The notes beneath the pieces were generated by a model. That model saw only the letters and a list, made by a program, of their open reading frames with translations, did no database searches and was not told the DNA's origin. Of a stretch of DNA of 64,000 bases, positions 12,531-24,680 are shown piece after piece. The stretch is from Apus apus (lineage: Eukaryota > Chordata > Aves > Apodiformes > Apodidae): positions 172,018,274-172,082,273 of the forward strand of contig NC_067282.1 of the NCBI RefSeq assembly GCF_020740795.1, written 5' to 3'. Within the stretch, counting starts at the first letter, position 1, and each line of letters starts with the position of its first letter. Position numbers and translations under genes: made by a program.

Positions 12531-12789
12531 CTGGCTGCCGGGCGGCCCTGCAGCGCCGGCTGCCCGGCCCGCCCTGAGGCGTGCGCTGCTGGTGCCAGCG
12601 CTGCGGGCGCGCCGCCGTGTGCCCGGCTCAGCCCCGCCGGGGCCGGCCCGCCTGGGCGGCGGGCCCCGGGCTGGGGCAGCCCCGCGGGCTGGAGGGTGGC
12701 TCCTCTGGCTCCCTGGCCGAGCGGCCACGGCATCCCCGGCCCTCCCGCCCGGGCCCGGGGCACGGCTTGTGAGACACTGATTTGAAGCC

Positions 12790-13250
12790 TGGCAGAAAGA
12801 GCAGATAGTATTTATGGAATTAAGAGCTGTGTCCTTCAGTATTAGCGTTTTAATTTAAGCGTGTGCACAATTAGACACCGTATGGCTTGCTAACAACAGT
12901 GGTTTGGATTCCCATAATTCATATAATGATACAGTGTATTATTGTGCAAATACTGCTGGGAATTTCAATAGGCTTGTTTGACTCGCGTTAACTTTCCCAG
13001 GCCTCTGCAGAAACCAGTGGGTAATTTGTTGTTTGTTTACATTACTCTTCTCTGAACCCGGTACAAACAGTGCAGCCTGTCATGTGGCATTTCACCAAAA
13101 AATGAGTCCACGTGTTACATTAACAGAGTTCTCTCCCTTCACACTAGTCGCGAACCGGCACGATTTGTCAGGACGTTAAAACACGGTTCGCCTTCCTTAT
13201 GGGAAAAACGTGTTAGTGGAGCCAAGGGTCTGAGTGAGGCACTCGCCTCT
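12790..13250. other. Intergenic DNA upstream of USP15
   Basis: AT-rich sequence directly past the CpG island edge. I see no gene, CR1 or clear motif cluster in it. GC content rises slightly near 13200-13280. Confidence 0.6.
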
Positions 13251-13257
13251 CCGAGGA

Positions 13258-13400
13258 GCAGCCTGCACACGCCGACTTGTAAGGTGCAATACTGAATCGT
13301 GCCTCCTGCCACGCCCACAGATTTACACTGACCGCAAGTTTATAGTTTAACGAATTAAAATGATTTATTAGGGAATTTGACACAATTTAGGGAAGGAAGG
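13258..13400 (-). mobile_element. Possible second LTR-like remnant
   Basis: On the minus strand there is an AATAAA (plus TTTATT at 13367-13372), followed by an AATTCGTTAAAC-type segment and GTGGGCGTGGCAGG, ending near 13300. This resembles an LTR poly(A)/U5 segment next to the better-defined LTR at 13543-14281. No termini or target-site duplication could be set. It may be part of the same element or unrelated. Confidence 0.25.
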
Positions 13401-13542
13401 GTTCAGGAGAGATAGGATCTTTGAAACACCAAATACTTACACATGTAGTAATAGTTATATATGAATACACCTTATTATTTACACACCAAGATTAACTCTT
13501 ATTATCTAAGAGGGGAAGAGGAAGGAGGGATATGCCGACATC

Positions 13543-14281
13543 TGTCCCACACAGAGTCACGGTTTGTGTGGAGGTAAATCAGGGCAGGAGCACCTTATGG
13601 AGGGAATGATACCAAAATGCAATCCCTTACTTTATTCCTGAGATGGTCTAGGTATTTATATATTAGGTGCAGATGACTTCCCCTGCAACCCGGTCTTAGA
13701 GCCCACGGGTGGCAGGAAGGAGTGTCACCGCAGGTGGTTGGCAGCAGGTGGGTTCCGTGGGCGAGCAGGAACCGCAGGGAAGCAGGGATCACAGGGAAGC
13801 AGGGATCGCAGACAAGCAGGGACCACAGGCAGACACGGACTGCAGGTGAGCAGGGTCCCCCAAGGAGCAGGCAAACCCCCAGAGGCAAGCAGCAGCAGGC
13901 TCAGTGTCCGTCCAAAGAGCAGCAACAAGCAGCAGGCAGGCAGCCTCTTTATGGCTCTCCGGGACTCACTCCTTCGTCCCCATTCAGCCAGTCTCTTGTT
14001 CCTGGGTCTCCCCTGCCAATCAGGCAGGGACTCTCTTCCCGTCCTGCTGCACCTTCCCTGGGCAGGGTTGCTGTTTGCCACACTGCTGCGGTTTTCCCGC
14101 CATTGCTTCTGCCTGGCAGCTGGTTACTCCCGCATGGAGTCTGAGATGTTATGTGGCAGAGGAGGCAAGGAGACAGGAGAGGGTTTAAAGTGCCTGATGG
14201 AGCAGCCATTTTAAGTCAGTTATGACTGCTGACCTAAAGGACATAGTATGTTTGTGTCAGGAAAAGTCCGGTCCTTTCACA
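13543..14281 (-). mobile_element. Candidate solo LTR of an endogenous retrovirus, same strand as USP15
   Basis: Read on the minus strand, the segment opens TGTGAAAGGACC and closes GTGTGGGACA, so it has TG...CA ends. Near its 3' part it has a TATA-like TATATAAATA (13653-13662) followed about 20 bp on by AATAAA (13631-13636). This is the U3/R layout of short-R avian retroviral LTRs. No gag/pol/env frames lie beside it and no primer-binding site follows. I could not see a matching target-site duplication, so the exact ends are uncertain and the element is probably old. It ends about 1.3 kb upstream of the USP15 start codon. Confidence 0.5.
13761..13879. repeat. 17-bp minisatellite, about 7 units
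   Basis: Seven consecutive 17-bp units related to GGAAGCAGGGATCACAG, starting at 13761, 13778, 13795, 13812, 13829, 13846 and 13863. Units 2 and 3 differ at one base; the outer units are more diverged. It lies within the U3-like part of the candidate LTR. There are no spacers, so this is not a CRISPR array. Confidence 0.85.
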
Positions 14282-15198
14282 CTTCAACCCGTGGCCTTTG
14301 AGGCTTTACAGGCTTTAAAGTCTCTGCTTTTAGGAAAAGAGCCCAGTCTTTGGCCACATCTTTGTTCGTGACAATACTTGTATACAGGTTTCATCAAAAT
14401 AGTATAGAAATTTTGGGCTGGAGGGTGGTAAATGCTGATTACAGACATTTGAAAACTGATGGTGACATTAATGGCTTCTCTAAGAGCTGGAATATGAAAT
14501 TCAAGAGGAGGAGCAAGAAAGTTAAAGATACATGGAGACTTCTGCTGCGGATGTAATTGATTTAATACGAGGAGAGAAAACTGAACTGGACAACAAGAAG
14601 ATTGCCAGCCAATTGAAGAAAAAAAAATTCTGTATTAGAATATCAGAGTCTGAAAAGAAGAACTGCGAAACCTTCCTACCCCTGGCACTCCAGGTATTGA
14701 CAAATAAGGAAAGTTACCTGTTTGTCCAACTTATTTTTTTACCAAAAAAAATATATTTTCATGGAAATTTTGGGAAAATATGTATTGATCCGCTATGCTG
14801 CTAAACAGCTTAATTTTTGTCAATCTGTAGTAGGACCATCAACAGTTTCCTTTTCCACAGGGTTCAACTGGAGCAACCCATGCCTCTACTTCTTAGATTC
14901 CATAAATGCAAGATCTACTGTTACTGAATTCAGTCTATTAATGGTACAGAAATGGATATTAAACAGATGTTAGGTGCTAAAAGTACTAGCCAGAAAAGCA
15001 TATACCACCTGAAGCTGAGCTTTGTTTCAGAATTGCAAAGGGGAGTCAAGAGTAACTAGGTCTCTTTCTGGGGCTGTCCATGCTTCGCAATAAGCAATTG
15101 CACCTTTCACAATAGAAGAACATCCTAAGCTTGAGAAAAACATTCCTCTACACAAAATTCTTTTCAGATGCCAGCTAGTGTTAAATTTGTATTGGAAA

Positions 15199-15232
15199 AA
15201 CAAACAAACAAACAAAAAAACCCAAACAAAAC
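15199..15232. repeat. A-rich (CAAA)n simple repeat
   Basis: AAACAAACAAACAAACAAA followed by C-interrupted A runs. A simple repeat of low information, possibly an old retrotransposon tail, though no body is recognisable beside it. Confidence 0.7.
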
Positions 15233-16688
15233 AAGTTTCTGGGCTAGGAAGGAATTGATTCCAAGTACCTCTGTCCTAGACACCACCGGAGGATCTTCAG
15301 ATTTTGAACTGTCGGGTAAACTGATATACTGATGAGTGACCTGATGAGAAACAAGCTTTTGTAATATAGATTTGTATCTTACTGCTTTTGATATGACTGA
15401 ATGCAGGATATTGTAAACCTAGCTGAAGTGGCAGGCTTTCCAGTAATCATTTGGCCTCCATCCTTACCTGACTTCATTGCTATCGGATTAATTTTTATAA
15501 ACATGTTTTTTGTGGTTCTAAACATTGATCCTTAAAAGGATACGATTAATAAAATGTGTAGCAGCTCAGACATTCAGCAAATGAGCTGCAGATAACAAAC
15601 TGTGTACAGGGATAGTTCTATTGATTCTCAATACAACGTAAAGTTTAAACTCTCAGTTCTTGTTTTCAAGTCAATTAGTGGACTTGGCTAAAGAAACTTA
15701 AAATACAACTTGATTTTTGGGGATATGAGAAGCTCTGCTTCTCAGTGGCAGAAACTTGTGTACACAATAAATTCTGTAGAAATGACACAGAACTCTTAAG
15801 TCTCACTCACAAACCCGCCAGAAAAATTCACCACTTTTTTTATTTTCTTCCTAAACCACCTACAGCACATTTGTGAATTTATGAAAGGGGAAAATAGGAC
15901 TTCAGATTTCTTTCCCTGGTGGTGTGGCAAGCACTCACATATATGGTGGCCTTACAGCTGCTGGAAGCTGTGTGAATTTCCTTTTCAGTTTGGAGCTGTG
16001 TCAGACACAGGGCCTGACATAACGGAACGAATATGATGAGTCTGTATTTTACAAGAAGCATTCACACATACAGTCAAGAAAACAGGTAAATTCACTTTTG
16101 GTTGACAAATCTGATGGAAACCTCTCATAGCTAATTTTACTGGTCTGATATTTTTTTACAAGAAAAGTGGAACAAAAGGCCTATTTGGAGTGCCACCTCT
16201 GTTGTTTTGTTCCATATTCTACTTTTTTTGATGTATGAGAGTAGATTGTTTTAAAACAGTGATAGAATTGTAAGCCTCTCTGAAGCTGTTCAATAACAAA
16301 AGTGAGAGGCAGAAATAACAGTGAATGAGAGTTATACAATGGCAAGATAAAGCAGGGCTTTTGTGAAGTAAAAACAAGAGGGGAACAAAAATCCTGTACT
16401 AAACATTTAGAAGACGGGGGAACCCAAGAAAGCATGGGAGGAATGATGAGCAGAAGCAGACAAGAACACACAATTTTTTAAAGTGAGGAAGGAATGCGGG
16501 ATAAATTTGAAAGACAGAGAGGTGGGAAAATAACATGTAATTAAGATACTGATTTCCATCCTGGACGTCAAGCCACAGCTACAATGTAGGGTTTTAATCG
16601 TATTCCTCCTAATCCAGCCTGTGCATTGTTTGCCTCATTCACATAGGCTGGACATAACAGTGTTATATTCTTGTTTCAGCTAGATGGA

Positions 16689-16714
16689 ATTGCAATAATA
16701 GATATTATTGCAAT
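16689..16714. repeat. 26-bp near-perfect palindrome
   Basis: Two perfect 12-bp arms, ATTGCAATAATA and its reverse complement, are separated by only GA. Each arm carries an ATTGCAAT core resembling a C/EBP half-site arrangement. No gene is nearby. Confidence 0.9.
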
Positions 16715-17173
16715 AACATACTTTCATTGATATAAGAAAAAAAACACAACATTTAAAAATGTGGTAGTTCTATTATCTTTTTTATTTAATCAGAATGTTA
16801 GATAAAAAAATCTAAAAATGTAGAAAAAATTACATTTTTAGTAATTAGAGTTACCAAAAGGATCTTTTAAATGAGAGAACAAGGGCATAGACTCTTGGAG
16901 AAGGGACTGTTATTTTTCAAATGTGTGTAACGTGCCATGCTCAGTCTTCTTTTACCTTCTTACATTCTTGTACTAAATCTAAGACTAGGCATCCTTGGAC
17001 AAGTTAAGCCAGAAAGCTCATAGATCCAAATACAGAGTGATGGTGATAGAGAAAAATTCAGTGGAATTAATGAAGGGTGTCCTAGAAGTCTTCCTAATTT
17101 AATGACAATGGAAGTGTTTTCCCATTAATCTGATTTAGAATTTTTAAATATTGGGAAGCATTAAATCTATTTG

Positions 17174-17194
17174 TTTATTTATTTATTTATTTAA
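17174..17194. repeat. (TTTA)n microsatellite
   Basis: Five uninterrupted TTTA units in an AT-rich context. Confidence 0.9.
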
Positions 17195-18328
17195 ATGTTC
17201 TGAAGAGTGACATCTTAATAAATGATACAAACAAAAAAAAATAAGCTTAATATGCTATGTAGAAATATTAATATAATGTTTTAAATTAACAAATGTAGTT
17301 AATAAATTGTACTTTTATTGATTAAGCATTTGTTTAACATACACTGAAAAAATTCTAATAGCCTAGAACTTGAAAAAAGAACGTTTGAAAAATACTTTTT
17401 CTAAGATCTGATGTTAATTTTAGTTACCCATTTTGACAAGATAAAATTACTTTGCATGTCTTTAACTTGGTGGTTTTGTCTACACAAAAAATTATTATAT
17501 TTTAAAATTATTACTAATTAGTTAACCTTTGTATATCTCTTTCAAAAATGTTTTTCCTTCAAGAATTTTAAACACAAAAACAAATTTAAAAGGTATGATG
17601 GCAACAGGCTTTGGTCATGGTTGGTAGATGTGTCAAAACTGTTATCAGTCTCTGTATTTGATTTACACATCAGAACTGATGTGGATTTTCTCCTCTATGC
17701 TTGCTAAATGAACAGTCTGGTTTTGAAAGCAAGAGGTAAAATTTAATATATTAACTATGCACAAAACATGTCAGCTAATCCAATTCAAGAGAAATGAGTT
17801 TTAAAAGAATGTTTCAGAAGATAGGGTTTAGGCACTAGCTGCTGAAAATAGTGAAGAAATCTAATTGTAATGTACAAGTTAGCTTTGGTAAGTTTCGCAC
17901 TTTGTGTGCTGAAAGTAGGTTGTTATTCAATAAAAATAGTTGATGCTTAAGTGGAAGGAGGTAATAGATTTACAGCAAGACCTCACACAGACAGCAAGAA
18001 ATCAACATTGCTGGCCTAAGCATGCTCATTTCAGCACATTCTTACCTTTTGGCTCTCTAAAGTATTAATAAATTGACATTAATTTCATTAATTTTCACTG
18101 AAATCTGAAAGAACATGCAGCAATATGCTGGTTGGATGTATTAGATCAACTTCAGATTTTATGTGCACAAACATGTACTTGTATAGATGATAACCATTAA
18201 GGAAATATCTCATTTAAGTTGTATTTTTTATACATGGCATGTAAAATTGCATAAAGGCATATTTTAATACTGTATGTTTTAGATATGTGGTTTCTGCTTT
18301 CCTGTTATAAACCTTAATTAGATTAAAA

Positions 18329-18441
18329 TATTAACATTAGTACAGCATCTAGTAAACCATTTTCTAACCTAAAAAATAAATATTAACATTAGTACAGCAT
18401 CTAGTAAACCATTTTCTAACCTAAAAAATATATATATATAT
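18329..18441. repeat. 52-bp tandem duplication followed by (TA)n
   Basis: Unit 1 (18329-18380) and unit 2 (18381-18432) both open TATTAACATTAGTACAGCAT and agree at about 51 of 52 positions. A short (TA) run follows to 18441. Near-identity indicates a recent duplication or a length polymorphism. Confidence 0.95.
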
Positions 18442-21400
18442 TGCACAGTCTTGACCATGCAAAAAACCTGGAGAAGTCATTCTCAGTTGATCTATAAAAG
18501 AAAAAATAAAATATTTTAATGCCAAAAATAGATATTTTGACTGAAATGTCTCAGACATAGAACAATTTTATGAAGTGGAAAATTCTTGAGTTGCTGCTTT
18601 GACGTTCCAGAAGAAACTGTAGGAGCTTTTGGTGATTAGAGATTTTTTAGCAGAATAAGTCATTTTTGTAAATGTCAGTGTTGTCCCTTGCAGGGTGGAT
18701 ACAGGAACTAGCGAGAAGAAAAAGTTCACGTCAAGTTGTGGAACACAAATTCCAGCTCTACTGGAACCTGTTGTACAACAAGTCTTTTTTACTTTCTGCA
18801 GTGGGATCAAACTGCCTCTTGTAATAGTAGAGGGGAAAGTGATTTCCACCTCCAGCTGGGTGTGAAGTAGAGCAGTCAGTGATGGTGGTGAACAAAGGTT
18901 TGGTCAGCTAGTGCATGAGTGGAGCTCAGCCTCACCAGTGCTTTAGGGAAAACCATAAAAAAACTATTTTAAACTGTTTTTCCTTCCTGTGAGAGCAAGA
19001 CAGCTTTTTACTAGTCCATTCTCTCTTACAAGTAATAGGCTTGCTTTACTTAGTAATTCAACATCTGGAAAGTATCGCCCCTCAAAATTCTAATATCTGG
19101 CCCTCATTAGGGTATATTATCTACTTCAACATTATTTCAAACTGTGGAAAATTGAAAGCATGTAATAGTTTAAGTCTCATTAAGTATTATGCTACAGATT
19201 TAATGCATTTAAGTAAAAGGAAATGTATTTAAAGAAAGGAAAATGTGGAATAAATATAGCCTTTTCTTGATGATTTTTCTGACATCTATGCCTAAACCTG
19301 GGTATAAGCCCTAGCAGCGTGGGTGTGTTCCCTCACTGGCTGGTTTGTGTCCTCAGCTGAGGGCTTTTCTCTGCCAAGAGAAGGGAGGAGAGACATCCTC
19401 AAGAGAGAAAGCATGTTTCTGTCACCTCACCTGGAGAAGACTGCATATTCCTATTAATCACTAAATATCCTCTCAGCAGAGTGACACATCTCATTTCTGT
19501 CTTTGAACACCTAAACACCCTGGATGAAATGCTGTCTCCTGGGGAGAATCCTATTGCCATAAAGATTAAAGTGATGGCTTTGCTTGTTTTTTAATAAAAC
19601 TGGCTTATGTGCTTGCACTTTGCACCAGGATTATTCATTGAGGATTACAATATTTTTTTTTATTTTATAAGGGGTGAAAGCTATATTCCATTTGTGATCC
19701 ATTTTGGAGAAATTAGAAACTGTTCATCATTTCTATCAGCTTGGAAGCTGTTTCTGGATGAAGGTGATTTAAATTTGCAAATAAGTTATTTCTGAAGGAT
19801 AAAGGAAGCACTGACATGAAGCACTTGCCTGTTAAATTAAGGTCAAAACTCCTAACTAAAAAAGCATTAGGTATCTCTTTGGTTAGAAATAAAAATTATA
19901 GAGAGCAGCCAAAGCTTCTGCACATAAACATTTGGAAAACCTGGAAAGTTAAGCTAAAGTTAGTTAGGGACTAACCTGTGCAGTCTGGAAAACAAAGGAA
20001 TTTGCACACTTTCATAATTTAATTACTTTTAGTAGCTACTAGCTGAACTTCAAATATAGGCAACTTCAGTTTGTATAGTTATCCACTAGGAAAAAAAAAA
20101 AAAAGTAATAACTTCAATAATAACTTATGACCTCTGTTCTTTCTCAGGTAGTATTTTCAGCCCTCAAAATTATGAAAATCACTGGAGAGGGGTCACAAGA
20201 ACACATCTAGTGGCAAATCAAAGACATAGGCTACTCCAAACAGGGAGGGTGTAGCCTTCTCTGCAGGGTGGTCTGTATCTGGAAAGATGTGCTGCCCATG
20301 CAGAAAAATCCAGTTAAATAGTGAATGAATGAAAAATTTTGAAAAGTAATTCTACACCTTTTCTCAGTTTTTGTTGTTTTGGTTTTTTTTTTTCCTTTTA
20401 CCAGGATTATAGCTTGCCAACTATGTAAAGTGCTAATAATTTTAACTGGTAGATTGAAATCATCCAAGGTGCCGTTTCCTTTCCTAGGTCTCATTCATAA
20501 CATGCACTTAAAATTTGCAGTTATTGAAAGGTTTTAAATGTAAAGGTATTAAAAGTTAATTTTATTGGAAGTATGGGAATCTGAAGGTACTTTGCATGGA
20601 CTTACCATCAAGGTTAGATCCTGGGCCTCTTAAAATACATATATGGATAACTGGCACCCAAGAAAATGGGTATCAGAAACCCATGGCATGGGAAGCACCT
20701 AGTATATCTGGAATTAAACATGAAAAATTATGATCTAAGAAGGACTGAAATGTGGAAAATATGAGACTCTTTGACACACAACCATTTCAGATTTCCTTTC
20801 CTCAGAATCCTGAGCATGAACATTCTCCTGGACTTACGTGTTTAAACCAGAGTATCTTCTTTGGCATATGGACTTTTAGTAAAAGAAGAATAAGGAGAGG
20901 AAAAAGCAACCCAGGGAGAATAAGAGACAAGCTGTACAATAGCCAGGACACTTACCTTGATTATGAGATTTTATCTTAAGTCCCTGTCCTGCCCAAATAT
21001 GGAGATTTGAATTTATATCTCCTTGGTCCCAGGGAGGTGTGCTGATCCTGTGCACAACATGCTCTGTATGCCTGCCAGTGGTTTAGTATCAGCCTTCCAG
21101 CCCTGGGGCACTGCAGGTGATGGGTGTTTGGTGCTTTACGGGTGAAGGAGATGTACAGAGGTGTACAGACCTTGCTGTCTGCTGCCACTCTGGTGTTCCC
21201 AATATTTGCCATATTAGGACTTTCATTCTGTGATGGGCCAGGCCTTCGCAGGGAAACCTGCTAGGGCGTACGGGGTTACACAAGAGGTTTTCCTGGGCAG
21301 TTAATAAGAGAGGGCCCAGGGCACAAGGTAACTGGTGGGGAATGTGCCTTCTGGACTCAGGGGCTCCAGCAGATCTAGGATTTGCCTGTAAAGAACTGGA

Positions 21401-24195
21401 GGGAAGAAGTGGCTTACATGAAAATATGAAAGGAGAATGAAAGGGGAGTCAAAACACTGAGTTACTGAGCACTGGGGACTTGGCAGGCTCTTTCAGCTTT
21501 GGGTGTTGTCTGTTTTCGCCTAAATTAAGCCTCTCAACAGCCTGTTAGCTGTGTCACTTCCCAATTGCTGGGTGGCAAATGATAAATGTCTAGGAGTTTA
21601 GACATCTAGGAGTGGTAGCTCTGCCTAAATTATAGATTTAGTAGAGGAATCCCGCTGAAAGTGTGAATGACCATTGAGCTTCTCATGTACTGCAAGTATG
21701 CCTATACTGAGGAGCAGACCTACATTTACCGAGCAAAGCCTCTGACTTACTGCTTGTAGTCACCTAGCAGGGTCTTAGGCTCAAATTGGCACAGCATGCT
21801 TAGAAAGAACTATATCTCAAGTATTTCCTACACAGCACATGGCTGATCCAGACTGAAAGCGGGTCCAAGGCCCAGGATTGCGGATTTATGGAATGAAGAG
21901 AGTGTGGGAATAGGAAAGTCTGGCTCTGAGAATATGCTTACCTGTGTAGCTATACTCCTTGGTATATAAGAACAGAAGTGTTTAGGCACCTGTTTTATCT
22001 CTTTTAGATACCTCATTGACTTTGGTGCTTTAACCCTCATCTATGTTAATCTTGTCAGTGTAGGTCAGACTTGTATGCCGTGTTCAAATACTGACAAAGT
22101 TCTACTGTTGGCATTTGAAATGACCTTCAACCTATCATGCAACACAAAGAATCACTGATTGACAGCCACCCTATCAAATTAACTTATTTCCTATTTACTT
22201 TACAAGGATCTTCAAACAGATACATAAAACACCTTGTTATATTTTGTTTCTGAGGTGGTGGTGAAGGAGGTTAGCTGGTTTGCAAAAGCTTTAGGTCAGA
22301 ACTGGCTCAGAGCCAGCCCCCCCACACTGAGGGGCTGTGTTTGTGGCTGTGGGACTGGGTTTTGGGTATCAGATGCACAGCACAGTGTTATCAATTTGAA
22401 CCTTTTGTGCTCAAAATTTTTAAGCTATTTTTGTTTTAAAGATAATATTTAGAGACAAAGGGACACAGTTTCCCATAATTTAGAAAATTTCCCTCCATTA
22501 CATTATCTCGAAAAAAAACCTAGTACATTGGCTGAAGGGAGTGGCTGTATGCCCTCCATACAACAGGAAGGTAGGTCACAGAACTTGTAAGTGTGGTATG
22601 GGAAAAAGACCACAAGGGCAGTTATGCAGGATGTGTTTTTTTCCCTCTGGAGATGAATGTTTCCCTGTCTTGGGAAGAATTAACTCTGAACATTCTTCCA
22701 CTTCCTTCTTCTTTCCTTAGTTTTTGTTGCTGAACATGACATCATATGGTATGGAATATCCCTTTCATCAGCTGGGGATCTGCTGTCACAGCTGTATTCC
22801 CTCCCAACTTCTTGTGTATCCCCAGCTTCCTTGCTGGTAGGATGGTGTGAGGAACAGAAAAGGCCTTGGCTCTGTGTAAGCACTGCTCAGCAATAGTGAA
22901 AATACCTCTGCATTATCAACACTCTTTCCAGCACAAATCTAAAACACAGCCCCATACCATCTACTGTGAAGAAAATTACCTCAAAATTAACTATCTCAGC
23001 CAAACCCAGCACATTCTATTAAGTTTGCAGGCCTCACAGAAACTTCCTCCCTCCCCCCACTTCTATTTGGCGTGATTTGTGCTAATATATAGAGGAATGT
23101 ACATTGTGAACAGGTACTTGAAGCTAGAAGCAGCTAAACTAAGGTTGAGGCAGTTCGTTCTTTGAACTAAGTATGTGTTCAACATGTTGTCATCTGGACT
23201 TCAGCCTGGCCCTTTTGGTAGGAATCTGTGTAACATTACTTTTTCTGAGAACGTAGTGAGTTTCTGTCTCCCAGCACCTTTCATTGCTTCAAACAGGAGT
23301 ACTGGAATATAATCCACCATGACTTGCCCAGGACAAACACACAAATTTCAATTACATTTAGCAGGCTCCAACAGCCTGCTGGATTACAGTTGTTTGCTTG
23401 GTATAATTCAGTGTTACCTTTGTTCAAGAAATCAACTTGAGGTCTGAGTTTCCATACATTAGAAAACTGCTGTACTTTTGTGCTTTCCTACAGTTTGGAC
23501 TGGATGAATTTATTACCCATTGACCTCAAAAGGTGTGTACCGTGTAATGAGTGCATGTTATCCTGAAAGAAAGGCAGGTATGACTAGACACTAGCATGAA
23601 AACTGTCTTTGCCACAAAATTAACTGCAGTATTGACACTAGAAGAGCTGTGAGGAAAGGAAGGACAATCTTACCATGACAGAGAGGACTCGCACAGGGGC
23701 AGGGATGTCAGAGTGGAGGTGAGCCAAGTAAGCATATGCTGTTCCAGTGTGGAGGGGGTGAAGGGAAGGCTTGTATCAGGCTGTATTATATTGATATTCC
23801 ACTATTAAAAAACCCCCACAAACACCAGTCTAATAATAATTAAAAAAATTAGTAAAGTGTATGAACTTTATTTTTGAGCAAGTGTCATCTTAATTTCTCA
23901 AACTTGTTTATGTGAGGGGTAAATTTCTGCACTTTCCAGTGTTTGTAAGTTTTGCTGGGTATGACTCCCACAGCTGTATAGTTGTGTTACCAGACACTGA
24001 AATGGCTCTGAATGTATCTGCGGAGGTTGATACTTTAAATGTGGAGCTGCTAAAGTTTGTTTAACATGTCAGTCATGTCAAAGTCTGTCTAGATACATTC
24101 CAAGTTTGCACAGAATTGACCTATTTCTGTAAAAATAGCTCAAAAGGGATTGCTGTTATGGATTAATATAGATGAGTCCCCATGGCTAGCATTCA

Positions 24196-24252
24196 TGCAT
24201 CATAAAAATTCCATTTAATTTTTAACATCTGTTGCGAAATTTTTATGATGCA
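24196..24252. repeat. 15-bp perfect inverted repeat with 27-bp loop
   Basis: The left arm TGCATCATAAAAATT (24196-24210) and the right arm AATTTTTATGATGCA (24238-24252) are exact reverse complements. No target-site duplication or transposon body is evident. Confidence 0.9.
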
Positions 24253-24680
24253 ATATAGTATTGGGTCAGGTAGGATAACTAACCATTGTAATGCAACAAA
24301 AACAGCTTCACAATACAAAGGGATTAATTTAGGGATAATAACTTAAATAATAGCTAATAAAATCAATCTAATTTTATGTACATTTTAAGAGGTAGACTAA
24401 TCAAAGCTTAAAATGTTACAGGATAATAAAGCAAACCTTATTAATTTAGATATACAATAAAAAAGAGCTGGAATAAGCACAAGCTTACAATAAGAGAAAA
24501 GTGCTGGGCATTTAATCTTATTCTCATGGAAATAATTGTAGAAATTCAGAGCAACTTTAGCTAGAGTCTCAGCACACTAGTAGAAAGCCAATCTGCTCTT
24601 CTCCCACACTTACCAATGCTGCCTGTTTGGCTGTGCTAGAGGCATATGGAAACTTGATGCAAAAGACAGCATTTCATGCT

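Larger units (their letters stand above)
11450..12780. promoter_or_regulatory. USP15: CpG island spanning USP15 promoter, exon 1 and start of intron 1
   Basis: An abrupt change from AT-rich flanks to very high G+C with undepleted CpG dinucleotides, ending sharply near 12780. It covers the USP15 5' UTR, the coding exon and about 650 bp of intron 1. There is no TATA box near the expected start. The TSS probably lies between about 12230 and 12300 on the minus strand. Such islands are typical of broadly expressed genes. The long open frames through it on both strands reflect a low stop-codon frequency and are not genes. Confidence 0.9.
14282..24680. other. Intergenic AT-rich DNA, no gene recognised
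   Basis: About 10 kb between the USP15 upstream region and the first large CR1. It holds only short open frames without family resemblance. Visible structure is limited to a 26-bp palindrome (16689-16714), a (TTTA) run (17174-17194), a 52-bp tandem duplication (18329-18432), an A14 run (20091-20104) and a 15-bp inverted repeat (24196-24252). The part 16.7-18.5 kb is the most AT-rich, with many TAAT/ATTA cores. Confidence 0.6.

Noticed and set aside
11364..12785. Several 160-222 residue open frames on both strands across the first CpG island
   Set aside because: Pro/Ala/Arg/Gly-rich low-complexity translations that overlap each other on both strands; explained by GC-rich DNA with few stop codons. 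Only the 29-codon USP15 exon has family identity.
13761..13879. Regular 17-bp repeats as a CRISPR array
   Set aside because: Units are directly adjacent with no spacers and diverge gradually; it is a minisatellite in a vertebrate genome.
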